This document shows, piece after piece, positions 17,341-25,510 of a stretch of DNA of 64,000 nucleotides. Within the stretch, counting starts at the first letter, position 1. Every line of letters begins with the position of its first letter. A program made the position numbers and the translations under genes. Below the pieces are notes generated by a model. That model was not told the DNA's origin. It worked only from the letters and a program-made list of their open reading frames with translations, and searched no databases. Origin of the DNA: Nitratidesulfovibrio sp. SRB-5 (GTDB lineage Bacteria > Desulfobacterota > Desulfovibrionia > Desulfovibrionales > Desulfovibrionaceae); contig NZ_JAIOTY010000003.1 in NCBI RefSeq assembly GCF_019931275.1, forward strand, positions 1 through 64,000. The letters run 5' to 3'.

Positions 17341-18783
17341 GTGCCGCGCCGTTTCGAACTGCCGGGGGGCCTGCCCTTCGGCTTCGCCCGCTTCCTGTCG
17401 TGGGTATCGCTGGTGCTCATCCTGGCCACCAGCATCGTGATGTCCGTGATCATCACCGATTCGGCGCGCAACACCATGTTCCGCAAGCAGCAGGAATTCG
17501 CCTCGCTGCTGGCCGAAAACCTGAACCACCAGATCTACCGGCGCTTCACCCTGCCCACGCTGGTGGGCTTCGGGCGCATCGCCCTGCGCCAGCCGGTGCA
17601 GTACGAACGGCTGGACCAGCTGGTGCAGTCGGTGGTGCACGGGTTGCAGGTTTCGCGGGTGCGCATCTACGACCACGGCAAGATCGTGTCCTATTCCACC
17701 GACCGGGCAGACCTTGGCCGCACCGACCTGGCCGGGCCGGAGGTCACCGTGGCGCTGCGCGACGAAGACCCCAGCTACACCGTGGACGCGAACATCTCGT
17801 TCTGGCAGGCCCTGTTCACCCCCCGGCTGGAGCCGGGCAGCTTCATCCTGCGCACCACCTACCCCCTGCGCGTGGAAAACCGCCTGGGCCGCATCGACGA
17901 TGACGACGACGGCCCCATCATGGGCGTACTGGAGATGACCCAGGACATCACCAACGACACCCGGTCCATCATCGCCTTCCAGTGGCTGATCATCGGCACA
18001 GCCAGCCTTTCGTCGCTGGTATTGTTCGGCATGCTGCTGGTGTTCATCCGCCGCGCCGAACGGGTAATGGCCGAACGCATGCAGGAAAAGCAGCGCCTTG
18101 AGCGCGAACTGCACCAGCACGAAAAGCTGGCGGGCATGGGCCGCGTGGTGGCCAGCATCGCCCACGAAATCCGCAATCCGCTCGGCATCATCCGCTCCAG
18201 CGCGGAACTGCTGCTGAAGCGCCCCAGCAGTTCCGACCCGGTCACCGCGCGCATCCTGCAAGCCATCTACGACGAGGCCAAGCGGCTCAGCCAGACGGTC
18301 AACGACTTTCTGGACTACGCCCGCCCCCGCCAGCCCCGGCAGGATCCTGTGGAAGCCGACGGGGTGCTGGACCGCGTGCTGGGATTTCTGGAGGGCGAGC
18401 TGGCCCGTCGCGAGGTCGCCGTGGCCCGCGAGACGGAGCCCGGCATCACCATTTCCGGCGACGGGGATCTTTTGTACCGCGCCTTCTACAACATCATGGT
18501 CAACGCGTTGCAGGCCATGGACGGCCCCGGCTCCATCACCGTCACCAGCCGCCGCGACGGTGATGCCGTGGAACTGGCCTTCCGCGACAGCGGCCCCGGC
18601 TTCGACCCCGCCAACCGCGAACGACTGCTGGACCCGTTCTTCACCACCAAGGATGACGGCACCGGCCTTGGCCTGCCCATCGTGAATTCCATCATCACCA
18701 GCCACGGCGGCAGCCTGCGCATCGACAACGCGCCGGAAGGCGGCGCCGTGGTGTACGTGCGCCTGCCCCTGCGCGCCGAATAG
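17341..18783 (+). CDS. Membrane-bound sensor histidine kinase
   Basis: 480 aa from GTG 17341, with AGGAG overlapping the end of pgi. TM1 (about 17-38) and TM2 (about 211-237) enclose a periplasmic sensor domain of about 170 aa with no recognised fold. Then come a short coiled linker, HisKA with the phospho-acceptor His275 in ASIAHEIRNPLGIIRSSAEL, and HATPase_c with the N box (YNIMVNALQAM), DSGPGFDP and GTGLGLPIV. Position 342 bp before a sigma-54-dependent response regulator on the same strand suggests an NtrB/NtrC-like pair. The signal is unknown. Confidence 0.93.
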   Translation: MPRRFELPGGLPFGFARFLSWVSLVLILATSIVMSVIITDSARNTMFRKQQEFASLLAENLNHQIYRRFTLPTLVGFGRIALRQPVQYERLDQLVQSVVHGLQVSRVRIYDHGKIVSYSTDRADLGRTDLAGPEVTVALRDEDPSYTVDANISFWQALFTPRLEPGSFILRTTYPLRVENRLGRIDDDDDGPIMGVLEMTQDITNDTRSIIAFQWLIIGTASLSSLVLFGMLLVFIRRAERVMAERMQEKQRLERELHQHEKLAGMGRVVASIAHEIRNPLGIIRSSAELLLKRPSSSDPVTARILQAIYDEAKRLSQTVNDFLDYARPRQPRQDPVEADGVLDRVLGFLEGELARREVAVARETEPGITISGDGDLLYRAFYNIMVNALQAMDGPGSITVTSRRDGDAVELAFRDSGPGFDPANRERLLDPFFTTKDDGTGLGLPIVNSIITSHGGSLRIDNAPEGGAVVYVRLPLRAE

Positions 18784-19125
18784 CCTGCGGGCTTGCGGCG
18801 TGCGGCCCGTGTCCGGGCTGTATCCGGGCTGTATGGGCAGTACGGGCTGTCTGGGTTGTGCGGCGGCTGATCGGCAATGAGTGGCGACGGGTAAGGCCGG
18901 AGGCAACGGGCGTCCAGCCGCCGCATTGCCCCGTGCGAGCGACCCGTTTTGCGGTTTTGCGTTTGCGGCCCGGCCCTTTTTTACGCGTTTCGCCCCGTTC
19001 ACGCGCGCCAAAGCCCCTCGCACGGGTTGCGCGCGCGGCCTTCCGGCCCTATTTCTGTCCCTTGAACCCTGCTGACACCGCCGTGCCCGCGCGCCCGGCA
19101 CCACCACACCGCAACCGGATCCATC
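18784..19125. other. Gap between kinase and sigma-54 regulator genes
   Basis: 342 bp with no gene. It contains two adjacent copies of TCCGGGCTGTAT near 18811-18835 and a T-rich tract near 18975. No terminator or promoter could be assigned, so read-through from the kinase gene is possible. Confidence 0.4.
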
Positions 19126-20505
19126 ATGAACGAAAAGACGCATCTGCTCGTGCTCGACGACGAGAAGAACTACCTGCTCGTGCTCGAGGCCCTGCTGACC
19201 GACGCGGGCTACACCGTCACCGCGCTCAACGACCCGGAGACCGGCCTGGCATTTCTGGAGGAGTCGGAAGTCGACGTCATCGTCACCGACATGAAGATGC
19301 CCAAGATCACCGGGCGCGAGGTGCTGGAACAGGTCAAGAAGAACTGGCCGCACATCCCCGTGCTGATCATGACCGCCTTCGGCTCCATCGAAAGCGCGGT
19401 CGAGGTAATGAAGTACGGCGCCTTCGACTACATCACCAAGCCCTTCTCCAACGACGAACTGCTGCTGTCCGTGCACAACGCGGCGGAACTTTCGCGCATG
19501 CACCGCCAATACCGCGTGCTGCGCGAAAATCTGGAAGAACGCTACGGCATGCACCAGATCATCGGCAAAAGCAGGGCCATCCGCGAAACCCTGGGCATGG
19601 TCGACCGCGCCGCGCCCAGCCGCTCCACGGTGCTCATCTCCGGCGAATCGGGCACCGGCAAGGAACTGGTGGCGCGCGCCATCCACTTTTCCTCGCCCCG
19701 CAACAAGGGGCCGTTCGTCTCCGTCAACTGCATGGCCCTCAACCCCGGCGTGCTGGAAAGCGAACTGTTCGGCCACGAAAAAGGATCCTTCACCGGGGCC
19801 GTGGCCATGCGCCGGGGCCGCTTCGAACAGGCGGGCGGCGGCACCCTGTTTCTGGACGAAATCGGCGAACTGACCCCGGAATTGCAGGTAAAGCTGCTGC
19901 GCGTGTTGCAGGAACGCCGCTTCGAACGCGTGGGCGGCACCGAAGAGGTCGAGGTGGACATCCGCATCGTGGCCGCCACCAACAAGAACCTTCAGGAAGA
20001 AGTGGAAAAGGGCAACTTCCGTGAAGACCTGTTCTACCGCCTGAACGTGGTGCACATCGCCCTGCCGCCCCTGCGCGAACGCCGCGAGGACATCCCCCTG
20101 CTGGTGGCCCACTTCGTGGACAAGCTGGCCCGCGAGAACGGCGTCACCCCCAAGACATTCACCCCCGAAGCCCTGGACTACATGACCGGCTACGAATGGC
20201 CCGGCAACATCCGTCAGCTTCAGAACGTGGTGGAACGCTGCCTCGTGCTCGTCTCCGGCGATACCATCCGCGTGGACGACCTGCCCCCCGAACTGCGCGA
20301 CGAGGAAGCCCAGCTGAAAAGCGCCGTGGACCTCTTGCCCGTGCAACTGGACCTGGCCGATACCCTGGAACGCATCGAGGCCGCCCTTATCCGCCGCGCC
20401 CTGGTCCGCGCAGACTTCGTGCAGGTGAAGGCCGCAGAACTGCTCGCCATTTCCAAGAGCCTGCTGCAGTACAAGCTGAAAAAATACAATATCACCGGGC
20501 ATTAA
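19126..20505 (+). CDS. Sigma-54-dependent response regulator (NtrC family)
   Basis: 459 aa. REC domain 1-120 with Asp55 as the phosphorylation site (VIVTDMKMPK) and Lys105 in DYITKPFS. The AAA+ domain is about 140-380: Walker A GESGTGKE, the sigma-54 contact loop GSFTGA, Walker B GGGTLFLDEIGEL, and the arginine-finger region ending FREDLFYRLNVV. A Fis-type helix-turn-helix closes the protein (VQVKAAELLAISKSLLQYKL). It activates RNA polymerase with sigma-54 when phosphorylated, presumably by the kinase encoded just upstream. Targets are not visible; no clear -24/-12 promoter was found nearby. Confidence 0.95.
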   Translation: MNEKTHLLVLDDEKNYLLVLEALLTDAGYTVTALNDPETGLAFLEESEVDVIVTDMKMPKITGREVLEQVKKNWPHIPVLIMTAFGSIESAVEVMKYGAFDYITKPFSNDELLLSVHNAAELSRMHRQYRVLRENLEERYGMHQIIGKSRAIRETLGMVDRAAPSRSTVLISGESGTGKELVARAIHFSSPRNKGPFVSVNCMALNPGVLESELFGHEKGSFTGAVAMRRGRFEQAGGGTLFLDEIGELTPELQVKLLRVLQERRFERVGGTEEVEVDIRIVAATNKNLQEEVEKGNFREDLFYRLNVVHIALPPLRERREDIPLLVAHFVDKLARENGVTPKTFTPEALDYMTGYEWPGNIRQLQNVVERCLVLVSGDTIRVDDLPPELRDEEAQLKSAVDLLPVQLDLADTLERIEAALIRRALVRADFVQVKAAELLAISKSLLQYKLKKYNITGH

Positions 20506-20523
20506 AGAGACAAATGACACAAC

Positions 20524-20619
20524 CGGGGGAAGGAACCTTTTGCGGCAGCCGTTAGGTGAGCACGAAGGGCGAACCTTACGGATGGCGACCGCAAAGCGTA
20601 AAAAGGTTCCTTCCCCCGG
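20524..20619. repeat. MITE/REP-like element with terminal inverted repeats
   Basis: Ends GGGGGAAGGAACCTTTT and AAAAGGTTCCTTCCCCC are inverted repeats enclosing about 60 bp. The interior (CCGTTAGGTGAGCACGAAGG through CTTACGGATGGCGAC) is the family-B module also seen at 22727-22770, 24462-24510 and 39285-39420. Its hairpin may also terminate transcription after the response regulator gene. The following CCCCCCAACCTCCCAAA also recurs near 22645. Confidence 0.7.
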
Positions 20620-20794
20620 CCCCCCAACCTCCCAAACTCTTTGGTAGGGGTGGGCGTTATTTTTCCTGTTGCTCTCAGCTCCCCTGCAAGCCCTGCGTAT
20701 ACGGCGCACCCTCTTCGAATTTCCCGGCCTTGACGGGTGGTCATGGCCGCCGCATAGTCGACAAGGACGACAAACCGCACCACGGAGGTCTCCC

Positions 20795-21391
20795 ATGGAA
20801 AAGCAGAAGATATCCCTGAGTACCCGGCTGCTCTGCGCGGACGCGGCGGGCGTCGTCGAGGCGCTGGCCGAGGGGCTGAAGGAACGCTGCCTGAAGGTCC
20901 AGAAGGGCGACGAGACGCTGGTGCTCAGCCCGCCCGAAGCCGTCGACGTGGACGTGGAAGCCAAGGTGCGCGACGGGCGCGGCAAGTTCATGATCGAAAT
21001 TTCCTGGCGCATCCCCGACGATGAAACCGTGGCCGCCTGCGAAGAAGTGGCCAACCTGCCCGGTCGCGACCATCTGGCCCCCCTTGGCTGTGCCGACGTG
21101 GAAGAAGTGGGCGACATCGACCTGGACGTGGCCCTCAAAAAGGCCGACAAGCCCGCAAAGGCCAAGGCAAAGGACCACAAGGACGAGAAGCGCGACAAGG
21201 ACGAGAAGCGCGACAAGGACGAGAAGCGCGACGGGGACAAGAAGAAGGACAAGCCCGGCAAGGACGCCAAGCCGGAAAAGAAGTCCACATCCGACAAGTC
21301 CGACAAATCCGGCAAGTCCGGCAAGTCCGAAAAGTCCGCGAAGGACGGAAAGGACAAGAAGAAGGACAAGGACGAAAGCGCGGCGGACTAG
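20795..21391 (+). CDS. Amphi-Trp domain protein with long Lys/Asp-rich repetitive tail
   Basis: 198 aa; GGAGG lies 8 nt before the ATG. Residues 1-75 resemble the small amphi-Trp domain: a leading hydrophobic/charged strand, LAEGLKERCLKVQKGDETLV and then GKFMIEISWRIP. Residues 115-198 are almost pure Lys, Asp, Glu, Ser and Gly, with three copies of DEKRDK and several DKSxKSGKS-type units. The tail should be disordered and highly charged. Function is unknown; nucleic-acid or cofactor binding cannot be argued from sequence. A strong terminator follows at 21416, so it is a single-gene unit. Confidence 0.75.
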   Translation: MEKQKISLSTRLLCADAAGVVEALAEGLKERCLKVQKGDETLVLSPPEAVDVDVEAKVRDGRGKFMIEISWRIPDDETVAACEEVANLPGRDHLAPLGCADVEEVGDIDLDVALKKADKPAKAKAKDHKDEKRDKDEKRDKDEKRDGDKKKDKPGKDAKPEKKSTSDKSDKSGKSGKSEKSAKDGKDKKKDKDESAAD

Positions 21392-21415
21392 CGTCACGCC
21401 TCTGCACGAACGCAC

Positions 21416-21443
21416 AAGGGCAGGCCATGGGCCTGCCCTTTTT
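21416..21443 (+). terminator. Rho-independent terminator
   Basis: Stem AAGGGCAGGC / GCCTGCCCTT with a 5-nt loop followed by TTT, 25 bp after the amphi-Trp protein stop codon. Confidence 0.85.
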
Positions 21444-21610
21444 CATGGTTCACTGCCTGCATGCCTGCCCGGCTGTCGAAGATTCCGGACGCGCCTCGGG
21501 CGCGGCAACACAACCCACGACACGTTTTCTGCCGTTTCGCCCCTGTCCCCGCAGGCGCGGCCACGTTGACAACCCCCGCCCCCCTGCCCTAGGTCGGGGC
21601 AAGGCCCCCC

Positions 21611-24600
21611 GTGCCGACCGCGCATTCCGCTTCCGTTCGCAACCCGCCCCCGGCCAGCCGGGCGCACCCCCAGCCCATGCCCCACGCCCCCGAAGATTCT
21701 CGCCTGCCCGGCACGTCCGCGTCCTTCAGCCCCACGGACACGCCGGGGCAAGGCACCGCCACCGCCGCGCCAGCCGCCGCGTCGTCGCCCGGCAACACCG
21801 CCACTATTCCCGACGCCCCTGCCGCGCCGCGCGCCCCCCTGCACCTCGACGCGGACAACCCCGTGCGCGACTACATCACCGCGCTGCTGGCCTCGCCCTT
21901 CGGGCGGCAGGTCACCCATCACCGCGCCCTGCCCGCGCGCGAGGCCTACCACGCCCCCAACCGCCGCCCGTGGCCCAAGGCCATCCGCGACATCCTTGCC
22001 CGCAACGGCATAGGCGACCTGTACACCCATCAGGCCCGCGCCACCGACCTCATCCGCGCCGGGCGCCACGTTGTCGTCGCCACGCCCACGGCCAGCGGCA
22101 AGACCTACGTGTACAACCTGCCGGTGCTGGAACGCTTTCTGTCCGACCCGGACGCCCGCGCCCTGTACCTGTTCCCGCTCAAAGCCCTGGCCCAGGACCA
22201 GCTTTCCACCTTCACCGGCCTTACCGCCGCCTGGCCCGATGACGCCCGCCCCCGCGCCGCCATCTACGACGGCGACACCACCGACCATTTCCGCCGCAAG
22301 ATCCGCCAGAACCCGCCCACCGTGCTGCTGACCAACCCGGAAATGCTGCACCTCGCCATCCTGCCGCACCACCAGCAGTGGACCAGCCTGCTGGCCTCGC
22401 TGGCCTTCATCGTGGTGGACGAGGTGCACACCTACCGGGGCGTGCTGGGCGCGCACATGGCCCAGGTGTTCCGCCGCCTGCTGCGCGTGTGCGCCCGCTA
22501 CGGCGCGCACCCCACCTTCGTGTTCTGCTCCGCCACCGTGGGCAACCCCGGCGAACTGGCCGCCAACCTGACAGGGCTGGGTGGGGATTTTGGTGAAGAA
22601 AACCCTGCGGGGGAAGGGACCTTTTGCAAAAGGTCCCCTTCCCCCGCGCCCCCATCCCCCAAAACCTTTCAACAGGGTTCCTACCCCACAAAACGGGGTC
22701 AAGGGGACGCGGTCCCCTTGCCCCAGCCGTTGGGCGAGCGCGAAGCGCGAGTATTACGGATGGGGACAGCAGAGCTGCGGGGCGCGGGGCAGAGCCCCGC
22801 ATCTTCCATCAACGTCATCACCGAGAGCGGCGCGCCGCAGGGCCTGCGGCACTTCGTGTTCGTGAACCCGGACGACAGCCCGTCCACGGCGGCCATCCAG
22901 TTGCTGCGCGCGGCACTGGCACGGGACCTGCGCACCATCGTGTACTGCCAATCGCGACGCATGACGGAGCTCATCAGCATGTGGGCCGCGGAAAAGGCCG
23001 GGCCGTACCGCGACCGCATCAGCGCCTACCGCGCCGGGTTCCTGCCGGAAGAGCGGCGCGACATCGAGGCGCGCATGGCCGGGGGCGACCTGCTGGCGGT
23101 CATCTCCACCAGCGCGCTGGAACTGGGCATCGACATCGGCGGGCTGGACCTGTGCATACTGGTGGGCTACCCCGGCACGGTCATGTCCACCCTGCAACGC
23201 GGGGGCCGTGTGGGCCGGGCGCAGCAGGAATCGGCAGTGTTGCTGGTGGCCGGAGAAGACGCGCTGGACCAGTACTTCGTGCGGCACCCCAACGAATTCT
23301 TCGACCGGCCCGCCGAGCACGCCGTGGTCAACCCGGACAACCCGGTCATTGCCAAGCGGCACATCGAATGCGCTGCGGCGGAACTGCCCCTTCCTGCGGA
23401 CGAGCCGTGGCTGGCCGCACCGGGCGCCGCCACCGCGCTGGCGGAACTGGAGGCCGAAGGGCTGGTGCTGCGCAGCGCCGACGGCACCACGCTGCTGGCC
23501 GCGCGCAAGCGGCCCCACCGCCACGTGGACCTGCGCGGCAGCGGCAACACCTTCACCATCGAGGATGGCGACGGAAACGTCATCGGCAGCGTGGACGGCC
23601 ACCGTGCCTACCGCGAAACCCACCCCGGCGCGGTGTACCTGCACCGGGGCCGCAGCTGGGTAATCACCCGGCTGGACCCCGGCGCGCAGAAGGTGGTGGC
23701 GGAGCAGGCCCGCGTATCGTGGTTCACCCGCGTGCGCGCCAACAAGACCACGGAAATTCTCGACATCCACGACCAGTGCGTGGCCTGTGGCACCCGCGTG
23801 TTTCTGGGCAAGCTGCGGGTGACGGAAACCATTACCGGCTACGAGAAGCGCAGCGTGTCCGGCCAGCGCCTGCTGTCCGTGGTGCCGCTGGACGCGCCGC
23901 CCTTCGTCTTCGAGACTGAAGGGTTGTGGTTCGAGATTCCCGACGCCGCCCGCATCGCCACCGAGAACGAACTGCTACACTTCATGGGGGCCATCCACGC
24001 GCTGGAGCACGCCGCCATCGGCATCCTGCCGCTGCTGGTCATGACCGACCGCAACGACCTTGGCGGCATCTCCACCCCCATGCACGCGCAGGTGGGCCGC
24101 CCCGCCGTGTTCATCTACGACGGCCTGCCCGGCGGGGCCGGGCTGACCCGCGCCGCCTTTGCCGATGCCGACGGGCTGTTCCGCGCCACCCGCGCCGCCA
24201 TCGCGGAATGCCCGTGCGAAACCGGCTGCCCCTCGTGCGTGCATTCGCCCAAGTGCGGCTCCGGCAACCGGCCCATCGACAAGGCGGGCGCGCTGTTCCT
24301 GCTGGACCGCATGGCCAGCGGCACGCCGGAATCCGACCCGGTGCAGCCCGGGCTGGAGCAGGGGGGGAAGGCGGACAGGGGGATTTTTATTTCTGATGAT
24401 AGGGTGGGGGAAGAGAGCCGGGGCGCTGCCCCGGACCCCGCCGGGGGACATATGCGCGCTGCGGTCGCCATCCGTAATGCTCGCGATGCTCGCATAACGG
24501 CTGCCGCCCCCCGACCCCCCTTTCTGCGTCCGGGCAATGACGCCCGAAGCGGGCCTCATCGCCCGGACGAGACAGCACGCCACGATTACCAATATATGGA

Positions 24601-25333
24601 AGAGGGGGCAGTACCGCATCGTGCAATGCCTACAGAACGCACCGGAACCGGAACAGTTGCCGACAATGGACCGGATTCGGGCCAACGCCCCATGAAGAAC
24701 GCCTCCAAGGAGCACGCCATGACCACATCCCCCCCCGATGCCGGGCCGCTGCCTGCGTCACCGGCGGCAGGCAAGACGGACGGCAGGATCATCGCCCCCG
24801 TGGGCCGCTACATGGTGCTGGACGTGGAAACCCGCCGCGCGGCGGCGGAAGTAGGCGGCTGGCACCGGGCCGACCGCATGGGCGTGAGCGTGGCCGTGCT
24901 GTACGACGCCGCCGACGATTCCTACACCCCCTACGAACAGGACGCCGTGCCCGAAATGCTCCACCGTCTGCGCGCGGCGGACCTTGTGGTGGGCTTCAAC
25001 ATCTCGCGCTTCGACTACGCGGTGCTTTCGCCCTTCGCCCCCTACGACCTGCACACCCTGCCCACCCTGGACATGCTGACCAAGGTAAAGGACCGCCTGT
25101 CCTACCGCATCTCGCTGGACAACCTGGCCCAGGCCACCTTCGGCACGCCCAAATCGGCGGACGGCCTGCAAGCCCTGCAATGGTGGAAGGAAAAGCGCCT
25201 CGACCTCATCGCCGAATACTGCCGCAAGGACGTGGAAATCACCCGCGCCCTGTTCCTGCATGGCCGCGAAAAGGGCTACCTGCTGTTCACCAACAAGGCC
25301 GGGCAGGCCGTGCGGGTGCCGGTGGCGTGGTAG
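21611..25333 (+). CDS. MrfA/YprA-like DEAD/DEAH helicase fused to MrfB/YprB-like RNase H-fold exonuclease
   Basis: 1240 aa from GTG 21611; ATG at 21677 is an alternative. The helicase core has Walker A ATPTASGKTYVYN, DEVHTYRG, motif III SATVGNPGEL, then STSALELGIDIGGLDLCILV and TLQRGGRVGRAQQ. The DUF1998-type C-terminal part (about 700-910) ends in a four-Cys site, ECPCETGCPSCVHSPKCGSG. About 77 residues between motif III and NVITESGAP are translated repeat DNA, not helicase sequence. After a 120-residue linker that is also repeat-derived comes an exonuclease domain: YMVLDVETRRAAAEVG, VVGFNISRFDYAVL, YCRKDVEITRALF. In Bacillus subtilis MrfA and MrfB are separate proteins that act together in mitomycin-C repair. 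The joint frame here suggests the same partnership. Confidence 0.8.
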   Translation: MPTAHSASVRNPPPASRAHPQPMPHAPEDSRLPGTSASFSPTDTPGQGTATAAPAAASSPGNTATIPDAPAAPRAPLHLDADNPVRDYITALLASPFGRQVTHHRALPAREAYHAPNRRPWPKAIRDILARNGIGDLYTHQARATDLIRAGRHVVVATPTASGKTYVYNLPVLERFLSDPDARALYLFPLKALAQDQLSTFTGLTAAWPDDARPRAAIYDGDTTDHFRRKIRQNPPTVLLTNPEMLHLAILPHHQQWTSLLASLAFIVVDEVHTYRGVLGAHMAQVFRRLLRVCARYGAHPTFVFCSATVGNPGELAANLTGLGGDFGEENPAGEGTFCKRSPSPAPPSPKTFQQGSYPTKRGQGDAVPLPQPLGEREARVLRMGTAELRGAGQSPASSINVITESGAPQGLRHFVFVNPDDSPSTAAIQLLRAALARDLRTIVYCQSRRMTELISMWAAEKAGPYRDRISAYRAGFLPEERRDIEARMAGGDLLAVISTSALELGIDIGGLDLCILVGYPGTVMSTLQRGGRVGRAQQESAVLLVAGEDALDQYFVRHPNEFFDRPAEHAVVNPDNPVIAKRHIECAAAELPLPADEPWLAAPGAATALAELEAEGLVLRSADGTTLLAARKRPHRHVDLRGSGNTFTIEDGDGNVIGSVDGHRAYRETHPGAVYLHRGRSWVITRLDPGAQKVVAEQARVSWFTRVRANKTTEILDIHDQCVACGTRVFLGKLRVTETITGYEKRSVSGQRLLSVVPLDAPPFVFETEGLWFEIPDAARIATENELLHFMGAIHALEHAAIGILPLLVMTDRNDLGGISTPMHAQVGRPAVFIYDGLPGGAGLTRAAFADADGLFRATRAAIAECPCETGCPSCVHSPKCGSGNRPIDKAGALFLLDRMASGTPESDPVQPGLEQGGKADRGIFISDDRVGEESRGAAPDPAGGHMRAAVAIRNARDARITAAAPRPPFLRPGNDARSGPHRPDETARHDYQYMEEGAVPHRAMPTERTGTGTVADNGPDSGQRPMKNASKEHAMTTSPPDAGPLPASPAAGKTDGRIIAPVGRYMVLDVETRRAAAEVGGWHRADRMGVSVAVLYDAADDSYTPYEQDAVPEMLHRLRAADLVVGFNISRFDYAVLSPFAPYDLHTLPTLDMLTKVKDRLSYRISLDNLAQATFGTPKSADGLQALQWWKEKRLDLIAEYCRKDVEITRALFLHGREKGYLLFTNKAGQAVRVPVAW
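22583..22811. repeat. Repeat element inserted in frame inside the helicase gene
   Basis: About 230 bp between the codons for ANLTGL and those for NVITESGAP. It contains a near-perfect 35-bp palindrome (GGGGAAGGGACCTTTTGC and its complement), a CCCCCATCCCCCAAAACC tract, hairpin AAGGGGACGCGGTCCCCTT, the family-B module ending ATTACGGATGGGGAC, and GGGGCAGAGCCCCGC. The left part matches the element at 20524-20619. All reading-frame properties change here (Pro/Gly/Ser-rich translation), yet the frame stays open. Confidence 0.75.
24356..24718. repeat. Repeat-derived linker between helicase and exonuclease domains
   Basis: Contains the hairpin GGGGCGCTGCCCC with GGACCCCGCCGGGGG, an inverted family-B module (GCCATCCGTAATGCTCGCGA through ATAACGGC) and a lower-GC stretch (24560-24610). 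It looks like ordinary intergenic repeat DNA that happens to lack a stop codon in the frame joining the two enzymes. Confidence 0.6.
24719..25333 (+). CDS. MrfB/YprB-like exonuclease, possibly translated independently
   Basis: 204 aa if translation starts at the internal ATG 24719. That ATG has a full ribosome-binding site (AAGGAG, 8 nt upstream), which would be pointless inside a plain fusion. The domain is a DnaQ/RNase H-like 3'-5' exonuclease: acidic pair in LDVETRRAA, VVGFNISRFDYAVL, the helix of DNLAQATFG, and YCRKDVEITR with the last catalytic Asp. I list it separately because it may be the original gene, joined to the helicase frame when repeat DNA removed or bypassed the stop. Both products could be made. 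It overlaps the 3' end of the fused frame. Confidence 0.55.
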   Translation: MTTSPPDAGPLPASPAAGKTDGRIIAPVGRYMVLDVETRRAAAEVGGWHRADRMGVSVAVLYDAADDSYTPYEQDAVPEMLHRLRAADLVVGFNISRFDYAVLSPFAPYDLHTLPTLDMLTKVKDRLSYRISLDNLAQATFGTPKSADGLQALQWWKEKRLDLIAEYCRKDVEITRALFLHGREKGYLLFTNKAGQAVRVPVAW

Positions 25334-25510
25334 ATTGTCCGCGCCAGCACGGCGCAGGTCCGGCATGCCTCCGGCGCGCCATTGCCGCACCACCGGTGCC
25401 GGGCGACAGGCCCAGTCCCGTCCAGACCTTCCCCCCTGCAATATCACCCCATTGATACTCCGCCGCATCCGCTGCTATGCAACAATGAACCATTGCGTGC
25501 GGAGGCTCCC

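Noticed and set aside
15607-21369. A 1920-codon minus-strand open frame
   Set aside because: It runs antisense to pgi, the kinase and the sigma-54 regulator, all with clear family motifs. Its translation is His/Gly/Gln/Val-rich without domains: a GC-rich shadow frame.
21611-25333. Helicase gene interpreted as a pseudogene
   Set aside because: Although repeats are inserted, the frame has no stop or shift and all helicase and exonuclease motifs are intact.
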